Positions 12,201 through 22,835 are shown, counted from the stretch's first letter. The stretch is 31,733 nucleotides of DNA from Roridomyces roridus (GCA_029378245.1 JARKIF010000301.1:1-31733); one strand, 5' to 3'. Translations and numbers: made by a program. The notes: generated by a model not told the origin, from the sequence alone.

Positions 12201-12713
12201 CACCAGCAGGTAGCGGGCCGTGCCGCTTGTCGGCCTTACAGCTTTATTATGTAATATCCCCGACGGCGAAGCACGTGCATTTGACAGCCGTTGCTTTTGC
12301 ATATGTCCCGACGTGTTCTGGCTCTGCAAAGACGTGTTTGCTGGGGTTTTGGATAGATTAAAGCCAGTGTGTATATACATTGGATAGCTCTTGGGTACGT
12401 ATGGCAAGGAATGACCTCTCAGCCAACTGTTTGCATGTTGTTTGGTCATGAAACACAACACGGCACTGTCCCTTTGAGCGGCTTTGAAGATGAAAAGTAA
12501 TCCAAAATCGCATTCCGAGGAATGCAGTCATGCCTCAACTGCATTCTCATTGGTGCCAGCTCAAAATTCGCGTCAAAACGCGCAGAAAACACGCTTGCAC
12601 ATGACAAGCTTATGTAATAACGGAACCCACCGGAACAAGGGGCGTGGTTACCAACAGACCCTCTTCGTGCATCAGGAAAAAGTTTTTTGCACAGTAGCTG
12701 CCACTCATTGTTT
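9290..12713. other. Long stretch without a recognised gene
   Basis: No convincing gene was found. On the minus strand between about 10,860 and 9,600 there are intron-like segments, for example one starting GTGCGTACG and ending CAGCTGCAG near 10,320-10,370, and one starting GTACGCC and ending TTGCAG near 9,950-9,995. A short minus-strand reading frame ending at 9616 looks weakly coding. Together they could mark a spliced non-coding RNA or a decayed gene. The 187-codon plus-strand frame at 11691-12254 shows no recognisable motif. Confidence 0.35.
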
Positions 12714-13263
12714 GATAGCTCAGGTAGCTGCAGGAGCCCTGGTAGAATTGGGTGAGATGCCTGGTAGCCCTTGGTAGCTTCAGTAGCTTCTGGTTTGTAG
12801 CCTGGTAGCAGCAGTAGCTCTTCACTCAGTGCTTAGTAGCACCTAATAGACCCTCCCCTGAAGTCAGTAGAACTGGTAGACTTGTGCAGAGTGCTCAGTA
12901 GCACCCAGTAGATGGTGAGCTTTTGGTGAGCTGTTGAAATACAACACAAGTGGTGTGACAGAGCTCATAAATACTAGAGTGCTTGTAGTGATTCAATTTC
13001 AAAAAAAAAGCTACTTGTCAATAAAGAGCAAGTCACACTCACAACAAGTTCAAGTCCTGAACCACTTAGGCCACGCAGATTTGATTGACTTTTGAGTCAG
13101 TTTTGACTCTCTCACCCAATAACAGACCGGTGTCAGACCGAAATCGAATATGTGCATGTTCCAAGAATGAGTCAGTAGAGCAAGGGAATTACTTGCAAGT
13201 TGCAAGTGCCAACACAGGTGGCACCCTGTTATGAAGCTTTTCTGGGACTTGGGCAAGCTCAAT

Positions 13264-13345
13264 TAGTCTAGTAGTTTGGTTGTCTGGTCATAGAGATTGT
13301 TGTTTACCGGAGGTCTCCCGTTCGAATCCTGATCCTGACAAATGC
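13264..13345 (+). other. tRNA-like sequence with A- and B-box resemblance
   Basis: TTAGTCTAGTAG near 13264 resembles a tRNA D arm/A box. GTTCGAATCC at 13320-13329 matches the Pol III B-box consensus except for its first base. The T stem does not pair and no acceptor stem is visible, so this is not an intact tRNA gene. A tRNA-derived SINE or a tRNA pseudogene is possible. Confidence 0.3.
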
Positions 13346-13441
13346 CAAAAAATTCCTTCCTAAGTTTGGAACACCATAGAAGCTTCTCTTTTTCAATCCA
13401 ATGAATTGCTCATTATTGGGCGACCCTGCCTAGTTGCGCTG

Positions 13442-13455
13442 GTAGCTCGAGCTAC
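13442..13455. repeat. 14-bp perfect palindrome GTAGCTCGAGCTAC
   Basis: This is a perfect 14-bp palindrome made of the GTAGC unit and its complement. It lies where the inverted units of the putative MITE right end begin. Confidence 0.7.
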
Positions 13456-13977
13456 TGAGAGCTACCGGGCGTTGGCAGGTGGCTACCAGGAGCCTAGTAG
13501 AGGGGTACTTGGCTACCAAGCTACCGAGGCTCCGGAGAACTACCAGAGCTATGTATCCAAGTGCATTTTTTGCTGATGTGGAGCTTGCGGAGCGTCGAGG
13601 GTCTGTAAAAGAGACTAGGACTTGCTGTCGTGGTCAAAGTCAAGTTGGTTGATCTCACGTGGCTCGACTCAACACCGAAACAATGTGTTTGCCGGAGCGG
13701 ACTCTGCTGCCGACGTTGCCCAAGAGCACGGAGAGACATAAGATGGAATATGTTGAGCAGACATGGCCGGCGATGTCTCATCGAGATCATGGCAATGATT
13801 CTGTGATGTCGAATCAAAAGTGCTCATATGGACATCACGGCGCCGCTTCTCTTTCACGCATTTGAGAGAAAAACATCAAACGAGCTTTGTAAGTGGTCTA
13901 TTGGAGACTGAGCAGGAATGTGCTCAAAACATTTCTACCTTGAATTTTTTCTACATTCAGGCAGGTTGGTGGTGTAG

Positions 13978-14214
13978 GTGGCTGTCACATCACAGTCACA
14001 GATTCGTCATTGATGCGATCACATGCCGATCATTTTCTCGGGCAGAATTGATTTTCTGTTCAAAACACTGCTGCTGGTGGAGTTCTGAAATTCAGAACTC
14101 ACTTCAGTACAATGCCCAGGAGAACGCCGGCTGCCGAAGATTTTGAAATCTGGAATTGATGACCAATCATGATTCAAGTGCGGGTGACAATCAGTTATGT
14201 GTGACATCGCTTCT
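13978..14214. repeat. Dispersed repeat, copy 1
   Basis: It begins CTGTCACATCAC, contains a long near-identical block around GATTCGTCATTGATGCGATC, and ends near TGTGACATCGCTTCTT. The same order of blocks recurs at 17140-17402. The first ~70 bp is about 90% identical between copies and the interior is more diverged. TGTCACA at the start and its complement near the end suggest short terminal inverted repeats of a small mobile element. Confidence 0.6.
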
Positions 14215-14261
14215 TTTCCTGCTCATGACCACCATTCACTCCGCCCTCCTCCCACACAATG

Positions 14262-16260
14262 TGTCCATGGTGCGACGCTCGCTCCAAGTGAACTATCTAT
14301 CTCAGTACCTTTTGACTCCTCCCTCACCGTACACTTCTCTATAGTCGTTTGCACGGCGTGCATTGGCCGCACGGTCGTGGAGAGGCCTCTCAACATACGT
14401 GATAGATAAACTATTGGAGACGGTTGAGCACGAAGAGGGACTTGGGCTGCTCCCTGTCATCTACGCAACCCTCGATCCGTCATTGATTCCCTCCACGGAC
14501 ATTCTCGATACTCTGTCCATGACAGAGCCCCCGACTCCGGTGCTCATCGCAGAAAGCGCCACCGTCACGCTGTCCTTTTCTGGATTGATGATGACTGAAA
14601 TCGACAGTTTCCATTCGCCTGCACCATCGGATATCTGGCCTCGACTTCTGGAAATGGGTTGAATTCCTCGAGCCCTACCAGTGAATGCCCAGCGGCTGTC
14701 GTATCACCAGCTACAGGGCGGCAGCAGCTCTCTATCAACCTCTCGCCAGAATCATGAATGCGTTCCTGGAACAACCCCCGACCCACCGGGCTATGGCCAA
14801 GACACGTGGCGTCACCGGGTCCTCGCCGTGGGCTGGAATGTGCTACTTCAGGCGGGTAGCTCAGGCACGCAGGATGATGTCTCCTCCCGACTGTCCGCTG
14901 TCGGAGAGTCTCCGTGTGTGTTGACCCAGGCTCCGTGGCACAAAGGAACGGCGGATGGACAGACCGAGAAGCTGTCTAAAATCGTGGAAGGATGCGGAGG
15001 AGCCACGAAGGTCTTCTGTTGGCGCTGACACGTACAATCTCCCTCGTCAGTGCGCACTCGGAGTACCGAGGAGCATCAACCGCTTTCTCCGGCCTCGCGT
15101 TGTTTCTTCACCACATCCAGGAAGTGTCACCCGACACCTTCCTCTATATTGAACAACAGATTCATTTCCGCATGGTTGGCGACTCTAGATATCGAGATAC
15201 GAGGACTCCACGTGGCCTTAACGCTCTGGGCTGGAGGCGTCACGTGGCCGGTCTGCTTGATCGTATCCTTTCCATGGGGGTGAAAATAGGCTCTCGCCCG
15301 TTGAACGACGGGACCAATTCTCAGCGTTGTTGGAGAAGGCTCTTCCCCTCAGTTTGGTATCTTACTCGGTGATTGTGGACATGAAGGCGGCTTTCTCTCG
15401 ACTCGAAACAGATGTCGGAAAGAGAATTTTACTCGTTCATTGCTTATCCGATGCTGGAGCAAACTCAAGGCGTTGGTGGATGACGCTGGGATACGAGTCG
15501 TGGAGGGATGGGATGCCTCTGGCCGAGCCAATACTTGGGGTGTTATAATTTGAGGGTGAGCGGTCATCAGAATGGATTCTGGTAATCACACTGACAGACC
15601 TCAGTGCGACAGTATTGGGAAGAAGAAGCACCTTTTTTCGACGTTGTTCGGTGTGCAACATCGCCGCATACTGTTCAACTACCTGTCAGCGCGCTGACTG
15701 GAAGGATGGCCACCGAGAAGACTGCCATATTTTTCCTGCATAGTCTGAACGGTTTGTATGTTCTATTCCCGGTTGTCCCGCAATTCTAAAGCTTTCGCGT
15801 CGCCACTATCCTGAGATTGCGATACCGAGAGCGGTCATTCATACGCGCGCTGATCACCCACGACTCTCGCCGTCTCCACACCAAATTGCCAAGAACATGG
15901 TTCGGTTCATGGCAAAGAATCCTGACACACCATTCACTGTTTCTTGGACTACGGAGATGCAGACGCCGAGTCCGGGGTTGATGTGCCCTGTCTCGCCGCT
16001 CTCCAAATGAAGCTCGCGCATCCACAACCGGCGCGTGTCGCGCACGCCAATGGACGCCTTGTCATTTATTGGATCCGTCTCCCGCTTGGCGGCCCAACTG
16101 GGAGCGACGCCATCTGGCCACTCCGTTCACGAGTTTGAGCTTTTATGACGGGCTCGTGCGCATCTCTCACCAGGTGAATGGTTTAGACGACGAAGAGGTG
16201 GAAGGCCTGGTGCAAAATTTGATCAAAGAGATGGGTGAGGAGAATGCAGAGTGGTGTTAG
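14262..16260 (+). pseudogene. Decayed MYND zinc-finger protein gene (agaricomycete-type family)
   Basis: The reading resembles a large agaricomycete family of 600-700-residue proteins with a helical N-terminal region and a MYND finger. The clearest part is 15639-15741, which encodes CSVC, then AYCSTTCQRADWKDGHREDC, the Cys/His spacing of a MYND zinc finger. MYND domains bind proline-rich partner peptides. Upstream segments include TLDPSLIP, FWKWVEFLEPY, KIVEGCGG and a VVDMKAAFSRLE block. The C-terminus ends at 16258-16260. A canonical intron lies at 15556-15604, just before the finger. The best reading changes frame at least five times (near 14642, 14810, 15015, 15150 and 16050). That points to a pseudogene unless the assembly is poor here. 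The start is uncertain. Confidence 0.75.
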
Positions 16261-16447
16261 GTTCTTCTTCTTTATGTACCACGTTTTGGCCTTCCCAGGT
16301 AGTCGTACGTGTAAGCTGGCAGGATGGTGCAGCGATAGGGTTATTTTCTTGCGTGATGAGGGAGTGTTCTTAGAGTGGAGTTTATCGCGTGAGCGATGGA
16401 CTGATTGTACAAAGTTATATCCTACCAAGGAATTTTGATTCCCACTT

Positions 16448-16464
16448 CCTCGTTCGACTCGAGG
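16448..16464. other. tRNA T-arm-like hairpin
   Basis: CCTCG-TTCGACT-CGAGG forms a perfect 5-bp stem with a 7-nt loop, the geometry of a tRNA T arm. No acceptor or D arm surrounds it, so this is not a tRNA gene. A near-identical hairpin lies at 31544-31560. Confidence 0.5.
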
Positions 16465-16486
16465 CCGCCCCCCATCGAACCCATCG

Positions 16487-17102
16487 TCAAGATCTTCTCG
16501 CACGAGGCGAAGAACGGACCATGGCCATCGGCACCAATTCCCCCGGACCGTCCAAATTCCTCAAAAGTCCTCGTGGCTCTCGAACCGCTGCCCAACGTAC
16601 TTCTCTAGCACTGTAGCTGCACCATCCCAGAAATAATACTCCCCATTCGAAGCCGCGAACGCGAACAGCGACTCTTGCTGATCAACGAGGAAGGCCATCG
16701 GTTCGATGGCCCTTTGACGCCATACTTCCGGCAGACCCAGCCCTCGACCGCGTGCACCTGCATTCCGTGGTACCAGTATCGCCAATCGGAAGAGAATCTG
16801 TTTGGGAGGGGGATGTGCCGGAGTTTATGCCACTTGGCGTATACAAGTTTGTAGCGCTCGAGGGCCACAGCGAGCACAGGAAGCGGAAATGGGTCGTCGA
16901 AGAAAAGAGCGTGGTCGGTGGAGTAATAGTTTGGGTCGTCAGGTTTGAGATTGTGCGTGGGTTGCTGACTGCGAGTGAGTGAGGTGCGTGCAAAAGAAAC
17001 GTCTCGTACCGCATTGATCTGATTACGGTCCCGGACACCCGCGACCGAGCTGACCGTGCGGCGAGATGAACTGATTTTCGCGACTCGGCGGAGACGAAAC
17101 AT
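16487..17102 (-). pseudogene. Paralogue of the 8685-9264 mitochondrial-type protein (copy B, frame-broken)
   Basis: Exon 1 (17102-17010) encodes a 31-residue Arg/Ser-rich presequence closely matching copy A. A 45-bp intron (17009-16965) sits at the same position. Exon 2 runs with high similarity to copy A but loses one base at about 16708, within the GPIEP block. It loses another in an A run at 16563-16566, where copy A has five A and copy B four; this creates an early stop. Two codon-sized insertions keep frame. The two single-base losses predict a truncated, mostly out-of-frame product, so I call it a pseudogene. Both losses lie next to homopolymers and could be sequencing errors. The C-terminal tail differs in length from copy A. 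Confidence 0.75.
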
Positions 17103-17128
17103 GGGAATTTGCAAATCGCCCAACGTCG

Positions 17129-17137
17129 CCTTATATA
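17129..17137 (-). promoter_or_regulatory. TATA box of copy B
   Basis: TATATAAGG on the minus strand lies upstream of the start at 17102, conserved with the box of copy A. Just beyond it the sequence switches to a dispersed repeat, so the upstream promoter of copy B differs from that of copy A. Confidence 0.5.
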
Positions 17138-17139
17138 GG

Positions 17140-17402
17140 TGACTGTCACATCACCGTCACAGATTCGTCATTGATGCGATCACATGCCGACCACTTTCTG
17201 GGGCAGAATTGATTTGCTATGGAGATCTTGTAGAGATCTATGTAGAAGGAGCATCTACTGCCGCCTGTTGAATCTAGTCCAGGGCGCCGGGAGCTTCCCA
17301 AAACTTTTGAGAGGACGTGGAATTGATGGCCATGATGAGACCACGATGAATTGATTGCCGATGCCAATCGGTCAGTATGTGTGCATGTGACATCGCTTCT
17401 TG
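17140..17402. repeat. Dispersed repeat, copy 2
   Basis: This is the second copy of the 13978-14214 repeat, in the same orientation. It begins within 40 bp of the start codon of copy B. Copy A lacks the repeat, so it probably arrived after the gene duplication. Confidence 0.6.
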
Positions 17403-17665
17403 GACCACGACCACCATCGACTCATTGCCAGTTGCTCATCGGCCTCCTCTCTTTGCTTCTGGTCTTCGCTTTTCCTCCGTCGACTCCGCGGACGAACTCC
17501 TTTCCGACTGGCTGCCGCTACGCCCTCACTCGCCGTCTCTGCATTGGCTAAGTGGCTTGTCATTTGCCATTCATGTCGGTCCCCAGCCTGCATCTAGCGC
17601 AATACTGGAGTTGACCTTACGTACTGGTCTTCATGCCCGCGGGCCTCTAGGGACGCCACCTGGAG

Positions 17666-17672
17666 TATAAAT
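17666..17672 (+). promoter_or_regulatory. TATA box of the arylsulfotransferase-like gene
   Basis: TATAAAT lies 29 bp upstream of the proposed start at 17702. The position and match fit a fungal core promoter with a very short leader. Confidence 0.5.
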
Positions 17673-17701
17673 GGACCCAGGCGAGCCCTTGGTTCGCTTC
17701 G

Positions 17702-19584
17702 ATGCTTCCCTTCTCTGCTATTACTGCACTCGCGGTTCTGCTCACCCCTCCGGGCGTGCGGGCCCTCTTCGAAACGATCTACCACTCCTCTCCGCTTTCC
17801 ATCCAGCCCTTTAACGTCCTCTACAAATCCGCTGACTATGACCCCCGACAACACCACACTCTTCCTTACCTGCCCCTCCGGGTCAGCAGTCGCCCAATCC
17901 GGGCCTACGATCTACAAATCTACGGGCGAGCTCGTCTGGTCCGACCCATCCCTTCCGGAATGTCACGACTTCAACATTCAGACGTTCGAGGGCGAGCAGT
18001 ATCTTACGCGTTGGTTCGGTCAAAGGACGATAATGAGGTCTGGCAATGGGGTGGGCATTATGCTGAATTCGCGATACGAGATCGTGCGTAATGTGACGGC
18101 GGCCAACGGATCTCCATGAATTCAATATTGTCAAACCGCAGCACAAGACTGCGCTCATGGCGGGGTATCGTCCGGTCCCGGTGCGTCTCGTGTGTCCGGG
18201 TCCCAGAAATTTCTCTGCTGACGCAGATGCTGCAGGCGGACTTGTCTCCCGTCGGTAGTCCGATGAATGGGTAAGCTTGACTGTGTACGATTCTCCGCTC
18301 TCATACTTACCATGCGAAAGATGGTACCTCAACACGATTATCCAAGAAATCGACATTGCCACTGGCAATGTGCTATTCAACTGGACCTCCATCGATCACA
18401 TTGGATTGAACGAATCTTGTGTGTTATTGAACATAGCGTCGAAATCATGTCTAAATCTTTATACTTAGACGGCAGCCCGACATTAGCGTCTCAGGGCAGT
18501 AGCTCTGATACCGCTTGGGATGCAGTCCACATCAATTCCATCGACAAGGTATATTCCCCTCAATTTCAATCATAACCCACTCATTCTCCGCAATAGGACA
18601 ACGCAGGCGATTACCTCATGTCCTCCCGTAATTGCCAGACGATCTACAAGATAGACAAGAACGGGACTATCGTGTGGCGCCTGGGCGGCAAGACCTCAGA
18701 TTTTACGCCCCTCACCGAGAACACCCAGTTCCACTGGCAGCACCACGCGCGCTGGCGCATGGGCGGCAGTTCAATTTCACTCTTTGACAATGCCGCAGCG
18801 TGGCTCTCTCCCACCCTGACTCTTGTCGACGAAAATACCGCGACCGGAAAGTACCTCGCCGTGGATCAGACAAAGATGACTGTGGCGCTAGCGCTGGAAA
18901 AGATCTTTTCACCTTCCCCGCGTATGTCTTGATTCTTCCTCAAACGTCTCGCTCACTCCTGCGTATGTGAAGTCAGTAACTTCAGCCTCGCGATGAGCAG
19001 CATCGAGCCGTACGATTCACCGTGCTCGTCGGGTACGGGTGCAGGCATACAGTTACGCCTCTCAATCACTCCTCTTCTCAGCCGTCATCGGCCCAAATAA
19101 CGCCTCCCTATGGAACGACGCCGCAATCCTCAACTACCGCGTGTTCCAGACATCCACGCGGGAATTCATGGGCCAGCCGAAGCAGCCGCCCAGTGTCGCT
19201 TTCTCCCGTGAAAATGGCGATGATGAAGTGAGTGTGTGGGTGTCATGGAACGGCGCAACGCACGTCGCTTCGTACGAGTTATTTACTGGTGAGACGCCGG
19301 ATGGAGTCAACAGGCTCCTTCGCCGCCAGGAGAAAGATGGGCTCGAGATGGCGTTGAGTGGGCGCGGGATCGAGCGGTACGTGAGAGTCGATGCGCTTGC
19401 GCGGGATGGGAGTGTACTTGGGAGGAGTGGGGTTTATCGGGTGAGAGATAGGAGCCTTTACCCGCAATGCTTACAAACTCATTTCGACGTCCCCACGTCT
19501 TCTTTCGACTCGGGCTGGTTGCAATTCTTGTGTAGGGTCGCTGTTGCTTTTTTCAACGTCTCGCTACCCACTCGAATGTTTTGA
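17702..19584 (+). pseudogene. Arylsulfotransferase-like (Arylsulfotran_2 type) secreted protein, frame-broken
   Basis: The start at 17702 gives a hydrophobic signal peptide. Family blocks follow in order: GPTIYKSTGELVW, HEFNIV, QEIDIATGNVLFNW, DHIGLNES, HINSID, a WRLGGKTSDF block, QHHARW, SLFDNAA, VLVGYG, FSAVIGPNNAS and VSWNGATHV. Fungal members of this family resemble bacterial arylsulfate sulfotransferases, but their function is poorly known. Introns at 18181-18226, 18271-18320, 18419-18468, 18549-18596 and from 18922 are canonical. The frame breaks at a C run (17842-17846, one C too many), near 18112-18116, and between VLVGYG and the following block near 19035. The acceptor of the last intron is also unclear. 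This is a probable pseudogene, though indel errors cannot be excluded. The C-terminus after ~19440 is uncertain. Confidence 0.75.
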
Positions 19585-19900
19585 AAATTCCATTCATCAA
19601 CGCAAGTACTAGAATACAGCCAAATCCAAGATAGAAATACACTGGGTGGGTCTAGACGATGTGGTGTAGGTCATCCGCGCACGCGCGGAGGGCAAGAAAC
19701 GATGTAAGGACAGTGGATGTGGGTGATATGCACAATTGAACGCGAACGGGATAAAGATAGCGATGCAAAACGGGGGTGGCGCTGGAGAGCGGGAGTGAGG
19801 GTGGGGGTGTGGAGAGATAATCTGGATGAGTGATGAGACGACGGCAAAGGGCTCTCGTTGTCGGGGAAGCTCACCAAGTTAATTCATGTCCGCGTCGCGT
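19585..19900. other. Convergent intergenic spacer
   Basis: This lies between the 3' end of the plus-strand arylsulfotransferase-like gene and the 3' end of the minus-strand secreted-peptide gene. I see nothing coding or structured in it. Confidence 0.5.
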
Positions 19901-20189
19901 CTAGAGGCACGCATATAGTCGGCACGCGCGGGCTTCCGAGTCTGCGGGTGCCTGAGACTGGTCAGCTTCTATCGCCAGTGGGGGTGTGAATGAAACTCAC
20001 GGGAACCGGCTCGGGTACTGGCTCGCGGGCAGCGACGTCGATGACAGCCGCATTTGAAATCGGGACAGGGGATGCAGAGACGGTGAGCGCGACTGCAGAG
20101 AAGGCAAATTAGTCCGTGTAGATTGTTTTCGAGGGGGTGTGAGACGCACAGCACGAAACGAGGAGAGCGACGATGAATTTCGACTGCAT
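19901..20189 (-). CDS. Small secreted peptide (60 aa), three exons
   Basis: Exons on the minus strand are 20189-20150, 20092-20001 and 19951-19901. Introns of 57 and 49 bp begin GTGCGT and GTGAGT and end CAG. The product of 60 residues begins MQSKFIVALLVSC and continues to a likely signal-peptidase site after TVSA. That leaves a mature peptide of ~38-40 residues with a PVPEPVPAPA stretch. The C-terminus ARACRLYACL contains the only two cysteines of the mature part. It is not a CaaX pheromone tail, because the Cys lies second from the end. The reading frame closes exactly across both junctions, which supports the model. Function is unknown; a secreted signalling or effector-like peptide is conceivable. 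Confidence 0.65.
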
Positions 20190-20296
20190 TGTGATGATGG
20201 TGTGTTACGCAAGGGAGGGCGCTCAGAGGAGGCTGTAGTGGTTTTGTTTGTTGATGTCGAGGACGAGGACAATGGTGGTGGCATAACGACAAAGAG

Positions 20297-20304
20297 TTTT
20301 AATA
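20297..20304 (-). promoter_or_regulatory. TATA-like element for the secreted-peptide gene
   Basis: TATTAAAA on the minus strand lies 107 bp upstream of the start at 20189. It is a plausible but weak core promoter match. Confidence 0.35.
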
Positions 20305-21307
20305 CTCGGGAGCGGGGAGACAATGAACAGTCCGGATTAGGACGCTACTTTGTAAACAGAGGACATTGTACTGACTCGCACTAAGTAACTGCCTGGAAGG
20401 GAACAAGGGCAAGGGACACGTCATGATCCCGAGGACACTTTTGGATTCTGTACCTTGATCAGTACGGGCCGCGTGGGCGAGGGAGTGGGGCAGAACAAGG
20501 GTACTTCCCAGTTTGGAAGTTGATGCTGATCAGTTACGGATCAATGCATCAACTAGGCTGCCACGTCTTGCTCCAGCCCTCCATGGCGTCGGTAGCTCCA
20601 CAGGTGAATCCGAGTCCGCTCAGTGGGTTTTCATTCAAATGCCCGTTCTCTCCGCGTCTTAGCTTCTCAAGGTCGAACAGCGGTCTTCCGCCAGTACCGA
20701 TTGATCCTCGGAGTCGCTCGGACCACTAACCCGAATGACCGATCGCTTTGGACGCAACAAATAACGGTGACTTGTCCTTCTCCGTCATCTTGATCTCGTC
20801 CGCTCAAAACTTATTGGGCCTTATCTTCCCACGCCCTTTGCCCGCACCGGCGTGTGTTCTAGTCTCACCTGGACTCAGGCCTGATTCAAGATTGCGTTCC
20901 ATGGATCCATCTCTCATGCCGCAGCCCCGTCGATGGACTGCATCTCCAACTGATGGACTCGTCGACATCATGCGCCCTTGATTCATGCCGGAGCCTTTCG
21001 TCCCATGTCCTTCTAATTCTGCCAGAACTTCTCCCTTGATCTCTCCAAGTTCTCCTCATTCCGAGTACCACCATTCCGCCGGCATTGTCTGATTCCGCAG
21101 TGTGTTTGATCCTCGCCTCACAGCTCGCCTAGCTCCCAATCCTCATCTCTCACAGCACGCTTCCATCGTGCTCGGTGGCATCCCGGAATCTGCCACTGTT
21201 GCCCTCTCCAGCAACATTCCTCTTGTCACTGTCAGAGAAGAAGAACGATCCGGTGCGACCAATCGATAAAACCCCCTCAACTGTACCCTCCCAAGCAGCC
21301 TTCTTTC
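20305..21307. other. Divergent intergenic region upstream of the NLR-like gene
   Basis: I recognise no gene here. Short open frames on both strands have no motif or splice support. The part next to 21308 should contain the NLR-like promoter; GATAAAA near 21264 is a weak TATA-like match 44 bp before the start. Confidence 0.4.
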
Positions 21308-22830
21308 ATGTCCCCACAAGCACCCACGACTGCTCTGGTGCAATGCCTCGGAATCACCGTAATCGCGCTGAATGAGCTCTGCGACGCTCTCGGAGCACCG
21401 TTCTTGAAATCAATCTCAAGCACGACGGCGTCATTGTTAGTGTCGATTCAGGTGAGTTTGTTCACAGTCCAATCGAATCCGTCCTCAGCTCCCAATAGGA
21501 CACGAAACGCAATCAAGACCAGTGTTTGCTGCTAATGGAACGCGTCCAACCGCTCCTGCTTGGGATAATCCGCCTGCACATCGAGGCCGCCGAGCTGCCC
21601 CCGGCGATTCTCAAGGAGATTGACAAATTCACGGAGTTCATCGTTTCTTCTGCTTTCAAGTTTAACTATTCATGATTCGTCGTTGGCAGGACACTTCACA
21701 AGATCTACGTATTCATCGAAGCTCAACACGACAGAGGGATAATCAAGCGTTGGTTTCGGGCGAATGAGAATTCCGCCCTATTCAACGACTGCAAGGCAGG
21801 ATTGGAACACGCGTTTGAGGCCTTCAATGTGCGTCCCATGGGAAACTCGGTGACAGAGGGGTAATTTCTTGATAGATCCAGATAAAGACCAGCGTTTGGA
21901 AGAATGTCGAGGATATGCGTAGAGACTCCGAGACGATGCACGAGAAAGTTCTAGAAATTGTCGCTGGGATCTCATCGGACCGCGCTCAGTCGGACACCTT
22001 GTCTTCTGTGAGTTGTCGCCTGCCTGCTCCAAACTTGTGTTCAATCATGAACAGCTACAGAGCAGACAGACGAGTTCGGACTCGCTCTCAATGCTGCCTG
22101 GGGAACCCAAGATATTCCACGGTCGAGAAGCCGAAGTCGCACGGATCGTCAACAATCTGACCCATGGACCAACTCAAATCGTGATTCTCGGGCCCGGAGG
22201 AATCGGCAAGACGAGCCTCGCCCGAGCGGTGCTCCACAATCCTCTCGTCGTATCCAAATACACGCGCATGTTCTTCATACCCTGCGATTCTGCGCCGACT
22301 TGTAGCGAGCTCATCGGACTCGTCGCATTGCATCTGGGGCTGGACCCGGGGGGAAACCCCACAAAGTCCATCATCCGGTTCTTCTCTACCTCCCCTCCAA
22401 CTCTCCTGGTGTTGGATAACTTTGAAACGCCCTGGGAGAATGCGGAGGATCGCGGAGAGGTTGAGGAGTTTCTGGCTCTTTTGGCAGACGTCACTCAGCT
22501 TGCTTTAATCGTATGTTTTGGGTGCTTTCATGCGAGAATCATCTCATTGGACTCAGATCACCATGCGTGGTGCCGAACGACCGGCTGGTGTACAATGGAC
22601 TCGGCCCTTCATGGCACCTCTGGCACCCCTGACAAATGAGGCAGCCCTCCAAATGTTCACCGACATCGTGGACGACGTTCGCGACATGGGGGATGTCCAG
22701 AAACTACTCGCGCTTACGGACAACCTCCCATTAGCCGTGGATATCATCGCCCACCTGGCCGAGTACGAGGGCTGTGGCATCGTTCTTTCCAAGTGGGAGG
22801 ATCAAAAGACGTCTCTGCTCGCTTTGGGCA

Positions 22831-22835
22831 CGGAC
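22831..22835. repeat. Target-site duplication, left (CGGAC)
   Basis: CGGAC directly precedes the 5' LTR and recurs at 29491-29495 directly after the 3' LTR. Five bp is the usual duplication for Ty3/Gypsy integrases. Confidence 0.95.

Larger units (their letters stand above)
12714..13552. mobile_element. Putative MITE-like element with GTAGC subterminal repeats
   Basis: The left end (12714-12745) and the reverse complement of the right end (13521-13552) match imperfectly over about 32 bp. Both contain ATAGCTC, GGTAG and GGAGCC in the same order. The left ~190 bp carries about ten GTAGC/GTAGA units in one orientation. The right ~120 bp carries five GCTAC units, mostly in the opposite orientation. 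Short subterminal repeats that invert between ends are typical of class II transposons. No transposase frame lies inside, so it would be non-autonomous. No clear target duplication was found. Confidence 0.45.

Noticed and set aside
11691..12254. 187-codon open frame on the plus strand
   Set aside because: There is no recognisable motif, domain or splice pattern, and overlapping frames on both strands are similarly open, so it is probably chance.
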